Shown piece after piece: positions 1 through 11,436 of a stretch of 64,000 nt of DNA (its first letter is position 1; every line of letters begins with the position of its first letter). The notes under the pieces are model-generated. The model searched no databases and was not told where the DNA came from. It saw only the letters and a program-made list of their open reading frames with translations. The position numbers and the translations under genes are program-made. The DNA is taken from NCBI GenBank assembly GCA_011316305.1, contig SAUG01000058.1, forward strand, positions 372,001-436,000. Direction: 5' to 3'. Source of the DNA: Rusavskia elegans. Lineage: Eukaryota; Ascomycota; Lecanoromycetes; Teloschistales; Teloschistaceae.

Positions 1-1073
1 AGTTTATCTATCGCTATCGTAGTTAATTAGAATCTAATTAATACGTCGATTTATTCCTATTATACCTAAATATATAAGATATAATTAGTAAAAAACGGTA
101 GTAATTTAGTAGAAACTACTAATAAAGTGTATTTAATTAAAATAATTAGTATTTCCGGATATATAAATAAAATTACTAGTATTATTAGTATTTATAAACA
201 GAAATTAGTATTTATAAACGCTATATATATATTATATAGTATCTATAAATAAACTTTTTATTACTACTAATTTTTATAGATCGATTTAAAATATAAATAA
301 TAGCTTAAGATTTCTATATAGATAGAAAGTTTATCTATAAATAAACGAATAAAGCTAAACGCTAGACCTAATTAGATAACGAATCCTATAGAACTAATAA
401 ACCGCGGTTAACGGGATTTAGTCAGCGTATTAGTCAGCCGATACTATCGGCCAGTACTTCTATATCCACTGAGTTTTATATAAATTCCAAGTAATTCAAA
501 TAGTTTATAACAGCTGCGACGAATAAAAGAAACAAAAAACTAATAATAAAATAAAATAAAATACGGTATAGTAAATAGTATATTAATATTTTATTATAAT
601 AATTAATTTTTAAATAATAGAAAATTAAAAGTAAAATAAATTTATTTATATAATCGTCGGCTATACTATAGTTAGAAAACTAGAATTTCAAACGAGTTTA
701 TATAAATCTATAAACTTCTAGCGTATTCTATTACTTTAATATATAGAATCTTTAAATAATTTTATAGTTACTAATTATATTATTTTATTATTTTAATTAA
801 TATACTATATACTATACTTAAATTAATACTACTATCTATAAAATTTAAATTAATTATAAATTATAAACGCGATAAAAAATAATCTAATACCGAATTTAAA
901 TTTTATAAAAGAAAATATATAGATTATATTATTATATATAAATATTTTAATAAATTTTAAAATATAAATTTCTAGAAAAACGTATATATAGAAAGGAAGA
1001 TTATATTAGAATAAAATATTAGAAATTAGAAAATAGACTATAAAGTCGAAAAAGAACTCTATATTAATATAAT
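1..1073. repeat. RIP-degraded repeat relic with a hAT-derived piece
   Basis: No gene is visible. The stretch is AT-rich and dense in stops on both strands. Positions 510-645 resemble the interior of the 1.6-kb hAT derivative (plus-strand 2640-2765, and the reverse complement of about 13580-13690), so at least this part is a fragment of that family. Positions 400-520 keep more CA, TG and GC than their surroundings and may be a younger or unrelated piece. I recognise nothing in the remainder. Confidence 0.5.
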
Positions 1074-1590
1074 AATATAATATTTAAATAATTTATTTTG
1101 ATTATAGTATCCGGTAAACCAATAATTTGATAAATAGATCAAATATTAGTATACTAATATTAAATATACGGTAATAGAATTTATATCTAGATTGGCCGGT
1201 TCGGATCGAATTTCCGTCGAATTATTAGATATCCGATCCGATTTTAGTAATCTGACTCGGACCTAATATAGATTTTAGTAAATCGAATCCAGATCGGATC
1301 ATTTAATAATTCGATTCGGATCCGATTTAATTATATTATATATTTAATATACTATTAATTTAATACTTTAATAAAAATAATATAATTAAATAATATATTT
1401 AAATTTATAATAGACTTTTAAACTAGCGTAGTTCATTAATTAGTATTTTTAAATAAATTTATATAAGTGTTATATTAGCTTTATACTTTTATACTAGAAT
1501 TTAACGCTAAAATCTAGTTTTAGTAGATCGGATTAGATTATAATTTAAAATTCGAAACTCGGTTAGATCGGATTATATTTTAATCTAATT

Positions 1591-3525
1591 TAAACTGACC
1601 GGTTCGAGTCGGATCTCCGTCGAACTATCGGATATCCGATCCGATTTTAATAATCTAATTTAGATTCGATCTACTAAACGGTTAGATCGGATTATAGATT
1701 TTAATTCGACTTTTAGATCGGATTATAGACTTTAATCTAAAAATCCGATCTAAAAATCCGATCCGACCCGATTTATAATTATATTCGATAATTAAATATA
1801 AAAATAATTATAGATAATATAAAATGATAATATATTCTATTTAATACTAATTTATATAATAATCATCTATAAATATTGACTTTTATACTTGTACTATATA
1901 AATAGTATTATCTTCTTTTAAATAATTTTATAGATATATATCTTTTTTCTATAGCTTTTAATCTTTTAAAGTTTCTTATTAACTAGCTATTATTATATTT
2001 ATAGCTATATTTCCAGATTCTATATTAACCTTTTAATAAACTAGATATCTTTCTATTAAATAATAATACATTTAGTATAGATTATAGCTAGTTAATAGTC
2101 TATAAAAAATAAGTATAGTCGGATATATATAATAATACGATAAATTAATATATTTATTTATTAGAAAAATTATTATATATTTTTCTATTTTATTCTATAA
2201 AACTATTAATATTATATATTTTATTCTATCGATTTTTCTATTTATATTTATAGTAGAGATATCGGTAAGAATTTTATAATATAGTCTAGTAAAAGGTATT
2301 TTAGAAATAAAAGATTTAAAGCCTTTCTAATATCTATAGATTTATTAAAAAATAATAATTTTAGATTTCTATTTATATTTCCTTTAATAAATTATTAGTT
2401 AGACTATTTAAAATATATTATTCTAGAATATTACCGGTACTATAACGCTATAAAATTTTCTTTTACTTTTTTATTTTTATTTTTTTCGATTCTATTTCTT
2501 CGAGTCTTCGCTATATTTCTATAAAATAGAATTAATTTTTTATCTAAAATAGTTTTAGTATTATTATACGATTAATTATATTAATTTTATATATTATTTT
2601 TATTTAGATTTATATATACTATATATTACGCTATAATAAATAAAAGGAATAAAAAATTAATAATAGTATAAAATATAATACGATATAGTATATAATATAT
2701 TAATATTTTTTTATAGTAATTAATTATTAAAAAATAGAAAACTAAAAGTAAAGTATATCGATATTTTATATTATATTTCTATAATAGTAATATAGAAAGG
2801 TAATATAGATATATATATACCAAATAATAATATAAATAATATTAATTATTTAATAGATAATAACAAATAGTATATATTAATATTAGAATACATTAATATT
2901 AAAAATATCTAAAATCTTTAATATATTATTAGAAGAAAATAGAGATTTATAGATAATATAATATATAAAAAAATTATATTTTAATACTAATATAATATTT
3001 TTATATATAATATTAGTATTTTAGCGGATTAAATCCGGGTATTCGATTTCGATCCGGGTTCGAATTAGATCGAACTATAAAAAAACTCGACCCGATTTAA
3101 ATCGAATTAGATTTAACTATAATCCGATTCGGATCGGGTCGGATTAGCCAATCTATTCTCGCCGGAATAGATTGGAAAAACCTATTGGAATTTGGTATAA
3201 TAGATTCTTTTGGATTGTTATAGTATAGATTTTAGAGGCCTTTAATCTAACCTATCTAAATAGTATAGGTTTTTTAAATTGTCCTACGAGAAATCCTGTA
3301 TCTTTTTTCGTTAAATCTATACGTATTAGACCTATTTAACTATATTTTTTCTTCAAATTAAGCTTCGGCCCCTACCCTATTAAAAACCTATACTATTTAC
3401 GCTCCAATCTATAAAATCCAATATTTCATTGGTGTGGATTTTACAAGCTAAAATCTATACCAATCCAATCTATTCCGGCGAGGACTGGCAATCTGGATTC
3501 GAAACTCGATCCGACGGCCAGTCTA
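1591..3525 (-). mobile_element. hAT derivative of the 1.6-kb type, nested
   Basis: The ends are taaactgacc and ggccagtcta. The 8-bp TSD is atctaatt at 1583-1590 and atctaatc at 3526-3533. Subtracting the 332-bp TIR element and its 8-bp flank duplication leaves about 1595 bp, close to the net length of the plus-oriented relative at 13184-16072. The subterminal regions are rich in short repeats of the type cggatcgga, which is the usual place for hAT transposase binding sites. No transposase core is recognisable. Confidence 0.85.
3155..3486. mobile_element. 332-bp TIR element (MITE) with little RIP
   Basis: Perfect 18-bp inverted repeats, ctcgccggaatagattgg at 3158-3175 and its exact complement at 3465-3482, bracket a non-coding interior. 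The flanks gccaatct (3147-3154) and ggcaatct (3487-3494) match 7 of 8 and fit a target duplication inside the hAT subterminal repeat. The interior keeps CA, TG and runs such as cccctaccc, unlike its host. It therefore looks like the youngest layer of this nest. I do not recognise the superfamily. Confidence 0.82.
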
Positions 3526-4427
3526 ATCTAATCCGATTTAGATCGGATCGAATTAGCTAATCCGGATTCGAAATTCGATCCGACGGCCAATCTATTTATA
3601 TTCTAGTTTAATTAACGTAAATAACGGTTCTTTCTATAGAATTTTAATTTAAATTAATTTAGTAATATAACGTATTCCTCTACCGATAATTAAACGAAAA
3701 TAGAAACTTTTATAAATAAATATATTTTATAGTTATTATTTCTTTTTCTTTTATTAGTAATATAAATCTAAAATCTTCTACGTACGTATATACTTCTATA
3801 ACAGCTATACTATAGCTAAACCAAACGGTAGTATATTCGTAATAACTATATCCACTCGCGCGGTCGTCGACTACCTCGTTATAGCTAGAGTAATCTATTT
3901 CGACTTCGACCTAGATTTTTTCTTTATCGCTTTTAAAATATACTATCTAACCTCTCTACTATTTTTTAATCTAATCGATCGGGTAAAACTTCTAGCTATA
4001 ATAGTTAATATATTAGCTAGCGACCCTATAGCTAGCGATTTTCTTAAAGTTACGCTGGTTAAAAAATATTTTATTAATTTAGCGGAACGTTTAGATATAG
4101 ATTATATAATAAAGATAGATAAAATAAAAACTATTCGTAATTACTTCGTATTATAATAGATAGATATAGCGGAAATATTAGGTATATATAATTATTTATA
4201 ATATCGAAAAAAATAAATAGTAGAAAATTCGTAATCGAGTAAAAAAAGAAGTAATTAATATAATTAACTGCGCTATAAATTTTACCTAACGAACTTTGAT
4301 TGTAAAAATTTCTTTATACGTAAATACAACAATCATTACCGTATATAACGTTGATAAAATATATATATATATAAAAATTCAATATTATTTCAAATAGAAA
4401 TGTTTTAAAAAAGTAAGAATATAATAT

Positions 4428-5045
4428 ATATTATAATAAAAGCTAATCTATATATAGTTTTATATTATAAAAACGATATATATATTAAAATTTATATAGA
4501 AAATATAGAAAAGACGATGACTTTCGAGTGAATAAAGTAGAAGTAAAACGAGATAATATATTAAAATAATATATTAAAAATAAATAGAACTATCTAATAT
4601 TGAAATAATCATTTCTAATATTTTTCCTAGTCTAATATTGCTATTAACGATCCGAAAAGAGTAGTTTTAATAAAGTATATAGCTTGAATTGTTAATTTTA
4701 TCTAATAATATATAATCTATTATATCGGCTTTTAAAAACTTTAGTTTACTAGAATTCTAGACCTTTTATAAAAATAGACAGCGTATACTAAAGATTCAAG
4801 TTATAGTAGAAATATAACTAATAAATATATTAAATCTTTTTATAAAAAAGAAGATAAAAATAGCGATAGTATTATTAAAATTAACGAAAAGAATTAGATA
4901 GTAGAGAGATATTCTTCTAAATAGAATAATATTAAAGTTAGAAATAATAAAGATTTAGCTAGAAATACTAATTTTAATAGTTAGAATAAAGATATAAAAG
5001 AGAAAATAGAAGCGGATAATAATAGAAATATAGAAACGAATAAAG
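4428..5045. repeat. Unidentified RIP-degraded repeat
   Basis: No gene is recognised. Positions about 4840-5060 are rich in Asn/Lys-type codons (AAT, GAT, AAA) and resemble the reverse complement of about 19230-19450, so this is a dispersed repeat. It may once have coded for a low-complexity segment. The SINE copy S1 was inserted at its right edge. Confidence 0.4.
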
Positions 5046-5061
5046 ATAAAAATATAAAAAG

Positions 5062-5478
5062 ACCTGGGTGACGCAGTAGTAGACTGCGTTGTTTAGAGAC
5101 TTAATAGATCCGCGTTTTATTTCGGAGTTAGCGGAGTTAATCCGGCAGGTCGGAGGTTCGAATCCTTCGCAAGCTAATTTAATATTTGAATTTTTTCTAT
5201 TAACTAAATCGATTTTTATAAAGTTTTAAAATATAAAAAGCCTAATTAGTAGATCGCCTCGGTCTAGCCGTTTCGAACGATGGAGTTGTTTTAATTAAAG
5301 TTAAATAGAATACTATTTCCCTTTAGATTTTAGTCTAGATCTAATTCTTTCGAGAATTCTAAATTCGAATTCTCGATAAAAATACTTAAATACTAAATAA
5401 ATACGTAATTTGATCGAATTAACGCTTTTAGAATTAGATTTGTAAAAGACTAAAATCAATATCCGAATAATTAATCGT
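5062..5478 (+). mobile_element. tRNA-headed SINE, copy S1
   Basis: The first 120 bp look tRNA-derived, with an A-box-like stretch (ggtgacgcagtag) and a textbook B box (ggttcgaatcc at about 5155-5165). An unrelated body of about 300 bp follows and is shared with S2 and S3. A 16-bp TSD, one transition apart, lies at 5046-5061 and 5479-5494. Long TSDs and internal RNA polymerase III boxes are typical of SINEs. The tail is not poly-A; copies end near aatccgaataattaaatcg. Confidence 0.8.
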
Positions 5479-6472
5479 ATAAAAATATAGAAAGAAATAT
5501 TAAACTATTTAACTAATTTTATAGATTAGAAAATAATATTCTAGAAAGAATATAGTATCTATATAAATTATTATATTAATTCTATAGTAATAGTATAATA
5601 GATTTATCCATTTAATATCTTTTTAAATTTTTTTTTAAATAGATTCTTTTCTAAAAATATAGCGTTATCTTCTATTTTTACCCGATTAAATATATCCTAT
5701 ACCTTTTCTAATATTTCGTCGGTATCTAAAACTATAGTATAATTATAGTATTTAAATATAATCGTTGATTCTATATACTATTGAAATATTTAGATTCTAT
5801 TTTACTAATAAACTTTTTTAACGAAACTAAAAATCTATTCGATTCCGATCGAAAATATTAGATAGAAAGAAATATTATAAGCTATCTATACTAATTTAAA
5901 AAAATTCGATATATTATTTTATTAAATTATCTAATTTCGATTTTTTTCGGTAATATTAGCGCGAAAGTATCGATTAACTTCGGAAATAGATATTCGAAAA
6001 TACTAGAACTATCGAAAAAAACTATTTAAAGTAATTATGGTAAAGTATTAACTGATTAGTATATTTATAATATATTACTATTATATTTTACCTTATATTT
6101 TTTTCTATAGCGGGTTTTATATTTTAATAAATTAATAGAAACTCTATAGTATTTATTAAAATATTTTTTAAATTCGTTCCGATATTTATTTATATAATCC
6201 GAATATTTTTTTATATCTTTTTTCTATTTAATAGTATTCTAGTGTCGATAAAGGTTAGATTTTATTAATTTGACTACTTCGGGTCGGATTCCCGTCGAAT
6301 TATCGAGAACCTAACCCGATTTTAGCGGGTCGAACCGGTTCGACTTACTAGGCGGTCGGGTCCGGGTCGAATCCGGATTAAACTCGGGTACCCGCTATAC
6401 CTTCTATATATATAATAAATCTATAAATATATTATATTTTAATTTTTATTATAGATAATATATTAATCTAAT

Positions 6473-7471
6473 CTTGTTTTGTTTGTTTTTTAGTATCCGA
6501 TTAACCGTCGGTTCCGTAAGCAATTTACTTTAATATTAATACGCTAGTATTAGATATACGGTATAAAAACTAGTATTCTAGTCTAATTAATTTAAACTAA
6601 AAAACTATATAAAATTAGCTCGAATCTACTCTGTAATATATTTATAGTATAAACTTCTATAGTTTATATAAAATATAATATAATAGAATTTTCGTAATAT
6701 ATATACCTTACAGTCGCTTCTTCTTTTTCTTTTACCAGTACCTATAACTACTACGGACTGACTTAACTTATACTATCGTATCTGACGTACGTATCTTCCG
6801 TAATAGCCTAGGCTACAGGTTGATATATATAGAACCTCTACTAATAATATTAAGCCTATAACCATAATTATACCTTTCTAGTTAAAAGAAATAGAGCACG
6901 AAATTACTAAATTCGAGCTATTCGATAACGTCGACCGAGTCCTCGCTAGTCCGCCTACTAGAACAGACTTTAAATCCCGAGATCCGTTAGTTTTAACTAC
7001 GATATTAAAGCTTTATATTCCGAATCCGCCGGAGCTATACGGTTTTAATAACTATATTAAACTTCTAGTAGAAGCCTTTATCCTACTATAATCCGAGCTA
7101 GTAGTTATCGAGTATCTAGATAGATTAGTAGGCCGTCTAGAATCGGGTACGACTATAGACGAGGACGAATTAACGAGGATAAAAGATAGTATTACCGCCT
7201 AGTAGATAGTCTTAGAGGCTATATTAGTAGTTTATAATCGTACGTATTTCGATATAGTATAAAGGAATTATAGAGGAGGAATAATAATTAAATAGAGGAT
7301 ATAATAGAATAAAAACGATCAACGCTGTAAACCTTGCTTGACTGCTTCTTTTAACTGCGAAAATTCTTTGCTGTACAAGTAATATTTGTTGTTACCGTAT
7401 AAAAACTACGGTGATAAAACGTATATATATAATAACTCAATTATAACCCCGGACAGAGGCTCTACAAGAGG
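6473..7471 (+). mobile_element. Family D retroposon copy D1
   Basis: A perfect 13-bp TSD, atattaatctaat, lies at 6460-6472 and 7472-7484. The left end is T-rich (cttgttttgtttg), followed by the family signature around 6490-6560. The right end has a short TA repeat (7421-7432) and cataccccgg-type sequence ending acaagagg. The unit shares end motifs with family A (GGTACCCGG near the left; GCTGTAAACCTTGCYTGAC, CGTTGCCGTATA and CTCAATTATAACCCC near the right). It is moderately RIP-mutated and still contains CA and TG. Confidence 0.88.
6720..7262 (+). pseudogene. Small-protein reading frame of family D (copy D1)
   Basis: One plus-strand frame stays open apart from stops explained by RIP of CAG/CAA/TGG codons. 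The clear part runs from about 6877 to 7262. Recognisable segments are FELFDNVDRVLASPP, LKLYIPNPPELYGF, IEYLDRLVGRLESGTTI and LEAILVVYNRTYF. The same frame is kept in D2 and D3. It aligns loosely with the family A protein around EYLDxLxxRLxxGxTI and a following QQ. I do not recognise a domain. The protein looks soluble, charged and helical, with no membrane segment. It shows no reverse transcriptase or transposase motif, so its role in the element is unknown. Confidence 0.65.
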
Positions 7472-8165
7472 ATATTAATCTAATATACTTAATCTAACTA
7501 GGATCTTTCTAGCTAGCGTAGTTAATTAATTAGAATTATTTTAAATAATTCGTATAACTTTTATACCAGAGTTATATAAGTTATATAGGTTTAGTAGATT
7601 AGTCGGATTAGATCGGATTATATAATCCGACTCGAAATTCGAGTCGGATCGAACTATAGAATTTCCTAATCTAATTCGAATCGAGTCGGATTAGTTAATT
7701 CGGGTTTAAAACCCGATCCGACAGCCAGTCTAGATTTTATTATAGAATTAAAAATATTTATAAAATTATTAATTATTTATTCTTTACTATTAATATAAAG
7801 TTAATATTTAGTAAATTAAATAAAAGTCTTTTTATAAACTATTAGTACCATCGTCTTTTAAAATTGATTTGAAGTTTTTATAACTTTGTATACTTTAGTA
7901 AAATAATTATAAAATATATTATAAAGTCGATATACTAGAAAACTTCTAACGATAGTAGTTCGTAAAACTATTAAAATAAAATTATAAAATAGCTGCAGTA
8001 TACTATCTATAAAGAAAAGAGATTATTATTTATCTATAATTTTATATTAAAAGTAATCCTTTATATTTATAGATCTCGCTAATTCGTTTTAAAATATTTA
8101 TTAACAATGTAACGAAGTAGATATACCCTACGAATTATAATATAGATCGAATACTATCGAATATA

Positions 8166-8630
8166 TAAACTGGCTGTCGGGTCGGATTCCGAACCCGGAT
8201 TAGCTAATCCGATCCGATTCGAGTCGGATTAGACTAAAATATAATCCGATCCGATCGGATTTCGGATTCTAAATTATAATCCGATTTAATCTACTAAAAC
8301 TAGATTTTAGCGCAAAATTCTAGTATAAAAGTATAAAGCTAATATAACTTTTATACGAATTTATTAAAAAAAATCTAATTATTTAATTATACCAGCTAGA
8401 AAATCCGTAGTAAAATTTAATATATTATTTAGATATTTTATCTTTATTTATCTATTAAAATTACAATATATTAAATATATAATATAATCGAGTCGAATCC
8501 GGATTAGATTATTAAATAATTCGATTCGGATTCGATCTATTAAAACCCGGATCGGGTCCGGATCGGATTACTAAAATCGAATCGGATATCTAATAGTTCG
8601 ACGGGAATCCGATCCGAACCGGCCAGTCTA
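8166..8630 (+). mobile_element. 465-bp hAT derivative
   Basis: The ends are taaactggctgtcgg and ccggccagtcta. The TSD is cgaatata (8158-8165) and caaatata (8631-8638), one transition apart. Its length equals that of the copy at 22838-23302. Both subterminal regions are packed with cggatcgga-type repeats. It lies inside the minus-strand hAT transposase relic and has no coding capacity. Confidence 0.88.
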
Positions 8631-10211
8631 CAAATATAAATATTTTAAATAAAATTTCTAGCGCGGGAATTAGAGTCGGCTCTATCCTAAAATTCTTTAA
8701 AGCGAAGATTATATTAAAGAAAAGTACCGGAATAGACAATAATAGTATAAATCTAAAAATACTATTAGTATAAAATTTATTCTATTTATACTATCTACGT
8801 ATATTATCTTTTTTATAATATTCGATAAACCGATACTAATAGCTATAATCTGTTTATTATCTAGCTAATAGAAAAAATTATTATCTAATATTTAAAATCT
8901 AAAAGTTTTAATAAAGTTTTAAACTACTAGATTAATTATATAAACTAGATAAAATAATATATTTTATAGTCGATTCTATCGACTGTTAAATTAATTAAAA
9001 TTTTTTTAATCTTTTTTTAATATAGAATTAGAACCAGTATTATCGGTAATAATATCTAAAAGCTACTATTTAAATTAGAAAAATTCTAAAAATATTAATA
9101 GTTTTTAATACTATAAATAGCCGAGGTAATTTATAAATAGAATTATAAATTTAAATATATATTTCTAAAACTAATACTATATATTAGTCTAGTATACGAA
9201 TAGTTTTAAATACGCGATCGATTATAATTTTAACTAAATATCTAATATAAATAAAATATATACTATATTTTTTAAATTAAATTAAATTTTATCGCGTATA
9301 ATTTTATATTTATTGAAAAATTATTATTATTAGTTAAATATTTAAATAGCTATATATCTAGATAAAATTTTTATAATAGTTTTCTATAATTCGAAAATTT
9401 AATAGCCCAGACTGATAGATATAAATCTAAGAGAATCTTATATAAATATTTATTTTAAACGTTTTAATCGAAAATAAAATCAAGTTTAATATAATTCTTC
9501 TTCTATTATTAAATAAATAAACTTTTTATTACTTTTTTATATTACTATACACTTTTTACGCGGATAAATATTACTTTAATACTAGATTATAAATTTCGTC
9601 GCTTGGATCTATAGAAATTATAAATGGAAAGATAATTCTTTATAGTAGATATATTTAAAGATCTAAAAGCTATAAAATAGTTAAAAATCTTAGAATAGTA
9701 TTTATATATAATTTTAAATACATTATCTATTATTCAAATTAGATCGGCTATTTCGGTACGAGTTTCCGTCGGTATTTCGGAAATCCGACCCGAGTTTTAA
9801 CGAATTAGTTCGATCTAATCTGCTAAATAGTATAGATCGATTTTTAAAATTAGAACCGAAAATTAGATTAGATTATAAAATAGGAACTAATAGGAATCTG
9901 ATTTAATCTAATTTAAAATTATATTAGATAGTCGAATACTTTAGCTTTTATAAATAATTATTATTATAGAAATAATATATTAGTTCTAATAAACAATATA
10001 GATAATATAAAACGGTAATATATTTTATTCATTACTAAACTAAAGAGTATTTAATTTAATTTATTTAAAATATTTTTTAATTTTTTTTAAAAGGATTCCT
10101 TTTCCGAAATAATATTTTATCTTTTAGTTATACCCGATTATATATATTTTATAGCTTTTTTAAAGTTTTTTCTACTTTTAAATCTATAATATAAATATAA
10201 TATTTAATTAT

Positions 10212-11436
10212 CGCTATTTAGAACCGATATAATCTACTCGCTCGTATCTCGTTTCGTAGATTACTATCGGGCCTAAATAGCTTCCGGACTCGTTTTAAAA
10301 TTCGATTTTCGAAGCTTTTTTTAGTATTAAAATAATAGTTTCTAATTATAATAAAGTTAATATAGTTCTAGAACCGTTTAATTAATTAATGCGAATCATT
10401 TATCAAAATTTCTACGTTGTTTTCCTTTTATATATCTGATTTCTTAATATCTATTCGTTCGATTTTAATTGAATTTATATCGTTTAAAAGCTCTAAATAA
10501 ACTCTATATTAAATATAAATTCTAGCCTATAACGTCAGATATATATTACGTATATACTAAAGAAAATTATAGATACTAGATTTAGATAAAGTTTAACGCC
10601 GACCTTATAGGGCTATTAGTAATAATACTAGTAACCCTTATTTATATATAGAATTCTTTAACGCCTATTAATTTGAATTTAATTATTTTTATAACGTTCG
10701 AAAGTTCTAAATAAATTCTTTAAGTTATATAATTTTTAGTCGATAACGTTACCTACGTAATACGTATATATAGTAGAAAGTTACAAGTATTAGATTTAGA
10801 TAAAACTTAGTACCGACCTCGTAGAGCTACTAGTAATAGTACTAATAACTTTTATTTATATATAGAATTCTTTAACGTCTGTTAGTTAGAGATTAATTAT
10901 TTTTATATCGTTCGAAAGCTTTAAATAAGCTTTTTAATTTATATAATTTCTGGTCTATAACGTCACCTGCGTAATACGTATATATAGTAGGAAATTATAA
11001 ATATTAGATTTAGATAAAGTTTAGCGTCGGTCTAGTAGAGCTGGTAGAGCTGTCCAGGTCTATACGGTCGTAATATAGTTTTACAGACCTGAATCTTTAA
11101 CGCCTATTAGTCAAATTTATATATAAAATAGATTATTTTATAGCGCTGAAAATGTATTTTAAATAGAATAAAAAAGTAGCTAATTATATTTATTAGCGTA
11201 GAAGTTATTCTATAGAGAAATATATACTACTAAAAATCGAGTTTTAATATTCGGTTATACTACTACAATTTTTAAATAGCTACCCGTATCGCTTCTAATC
11301 CCTATAATAGCTCTCTACGCTAGACCGAATCGGGCGAGGCTAGTTCGAATCGAAAACGATAAGCTTTTTTTAAATACGGATTTTTTTTCTAAGAAATCGA
11401 AAGTACCAAGACTTTTTTTATTCAAATTCCAATATT
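10212..11436. mobile_element. Family E element E1 with an internal tandem array
   Basis: The left part (cgctat...cgatataatctactcg, then gggcctaaatagcttccggactcg) matches the left end of the big insert at 46155. The right part (tattcggttatactactac to attccaatatt) matches 21045-21250 and the insert end near 60515. A 12-bp repeat, atatttaattat, at 10200-10211 and 11437-11448 could be a TSD, but E2 has the same 12-mer at its right edge, so it may be element sequence. Because its ends resemble those of the Helitron-bearing insert, E1 may be a non-autonomous derivative of it. Confidence 0.6.
10526..11160. repeat. Tandem array with a period of about 214 bp
   Basis: Three degenerate units begin at about 10526, 10740 and 10954 with the core cctataacgtcag. 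Each unit also has gatttagataaagtttagcgcc, then tagggctactagtaat, tatatatagaattctttaacgcc and a tail ending in ttcgaaagctctaaataa. The 214-bp spacing is constant. A longer array of the same unit lies in E2. The function is unknown. Confidence 0.75.

Larger units (their letters stand above)
1188..3594 (-). mobile_element. hAT derivative of the 465-bp type, carrying two nested insertions
   Basis: The ends are tagattggccgg and ggccaatcta. The 8-bp TSD is tttatatc at 1180-1187 and tttatatt at 3595-3602, one transition apart. Removing the nested hAT (1591-3525) and its TSD leaves 464 bp, matching the 465-bp copies at 8166-8630 and 22838-23302, but inverted. It contains no transposase and would need one supplied in trans. 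It sits inside family A copy A1. Confidence 0.88.
1084..4417 (+). mobile_element. Family A retroposon copy A1, interrupted by a hAT nest
   Basis: The start (1084-1187) and the body and end (from about 3595 to 4417) together match other A copies such as 14127-15007. They are separated by a hAT insertion at 1188-3594. A 10-bp duplication, aatataatat, flanks the whole unit at 1074-1083 and 4418-4427. Plus is the strand of the degenerate small reading frame typical of the family; here it is heavily RIP-mutated. The outer limits are well supported. The 5' limit could shift by a few bases because the flanks are AT-rich. Confidence 0.8.
6266..7732 (-). mobile_element. hAT derivative (about 455 bp net) carrying family D copy D1
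   Basis: An exact 8-bp TSD, gattttat, lies at 6258-6265 and 7733-7740. The ends read taatttgactacttcgg and cagccagtcta. Removing D1 and its 13-bp TSD leaves about 455 bp, similar to the 424-bp relative at 15553-15976. It carries no transposase and was inserted into the minus-strand hAT relic R1. Confidence 0.85.
5540..9739 (-). pseudogene. hAT transposase relic R1 on the minus strand, twice interrupted
   Basis: The reverse complement matches the transposase of the 54454-57744 hAT element in order. About 5600-6257 corresponds to the C-terminal dimerisation region. About 7741-8157 and 8639-9739 correspond to upstream parts. The frame is riddled with RIP stops and cannot code. A 455-bp-type hAT derivative holding a D element (6266-7732) and a 465-bp derivative (8166-8630) were inserted later. 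The left end is not resolved. At 9739 the relic is cut by the start of the next hAT copy. Confidence 0.7.

Noticed and set aside
445..462. cggccagtact as a hAT end at the left of the window
   Set aside because: It lacks the terminal cta, no subterminal repeats surround it, and no matching opposite end or TSD was found.
1084..4417. A and D families as solo LTRs
   Set aside because: LTR insertions give 4-6-bp TSDs. These copies have 10-14-bp TSDs, no paired copies around an interior, and no TG/CA (or RIP TA/TA) ends at consistent positions.
5062..5180. Functional tRNA gene
   Set aside because: A- and B-box-like sequences are present, but the unit is too long, is repeated three times with a common downstream body, and is flanked by TSDs. 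It is a SINE head.
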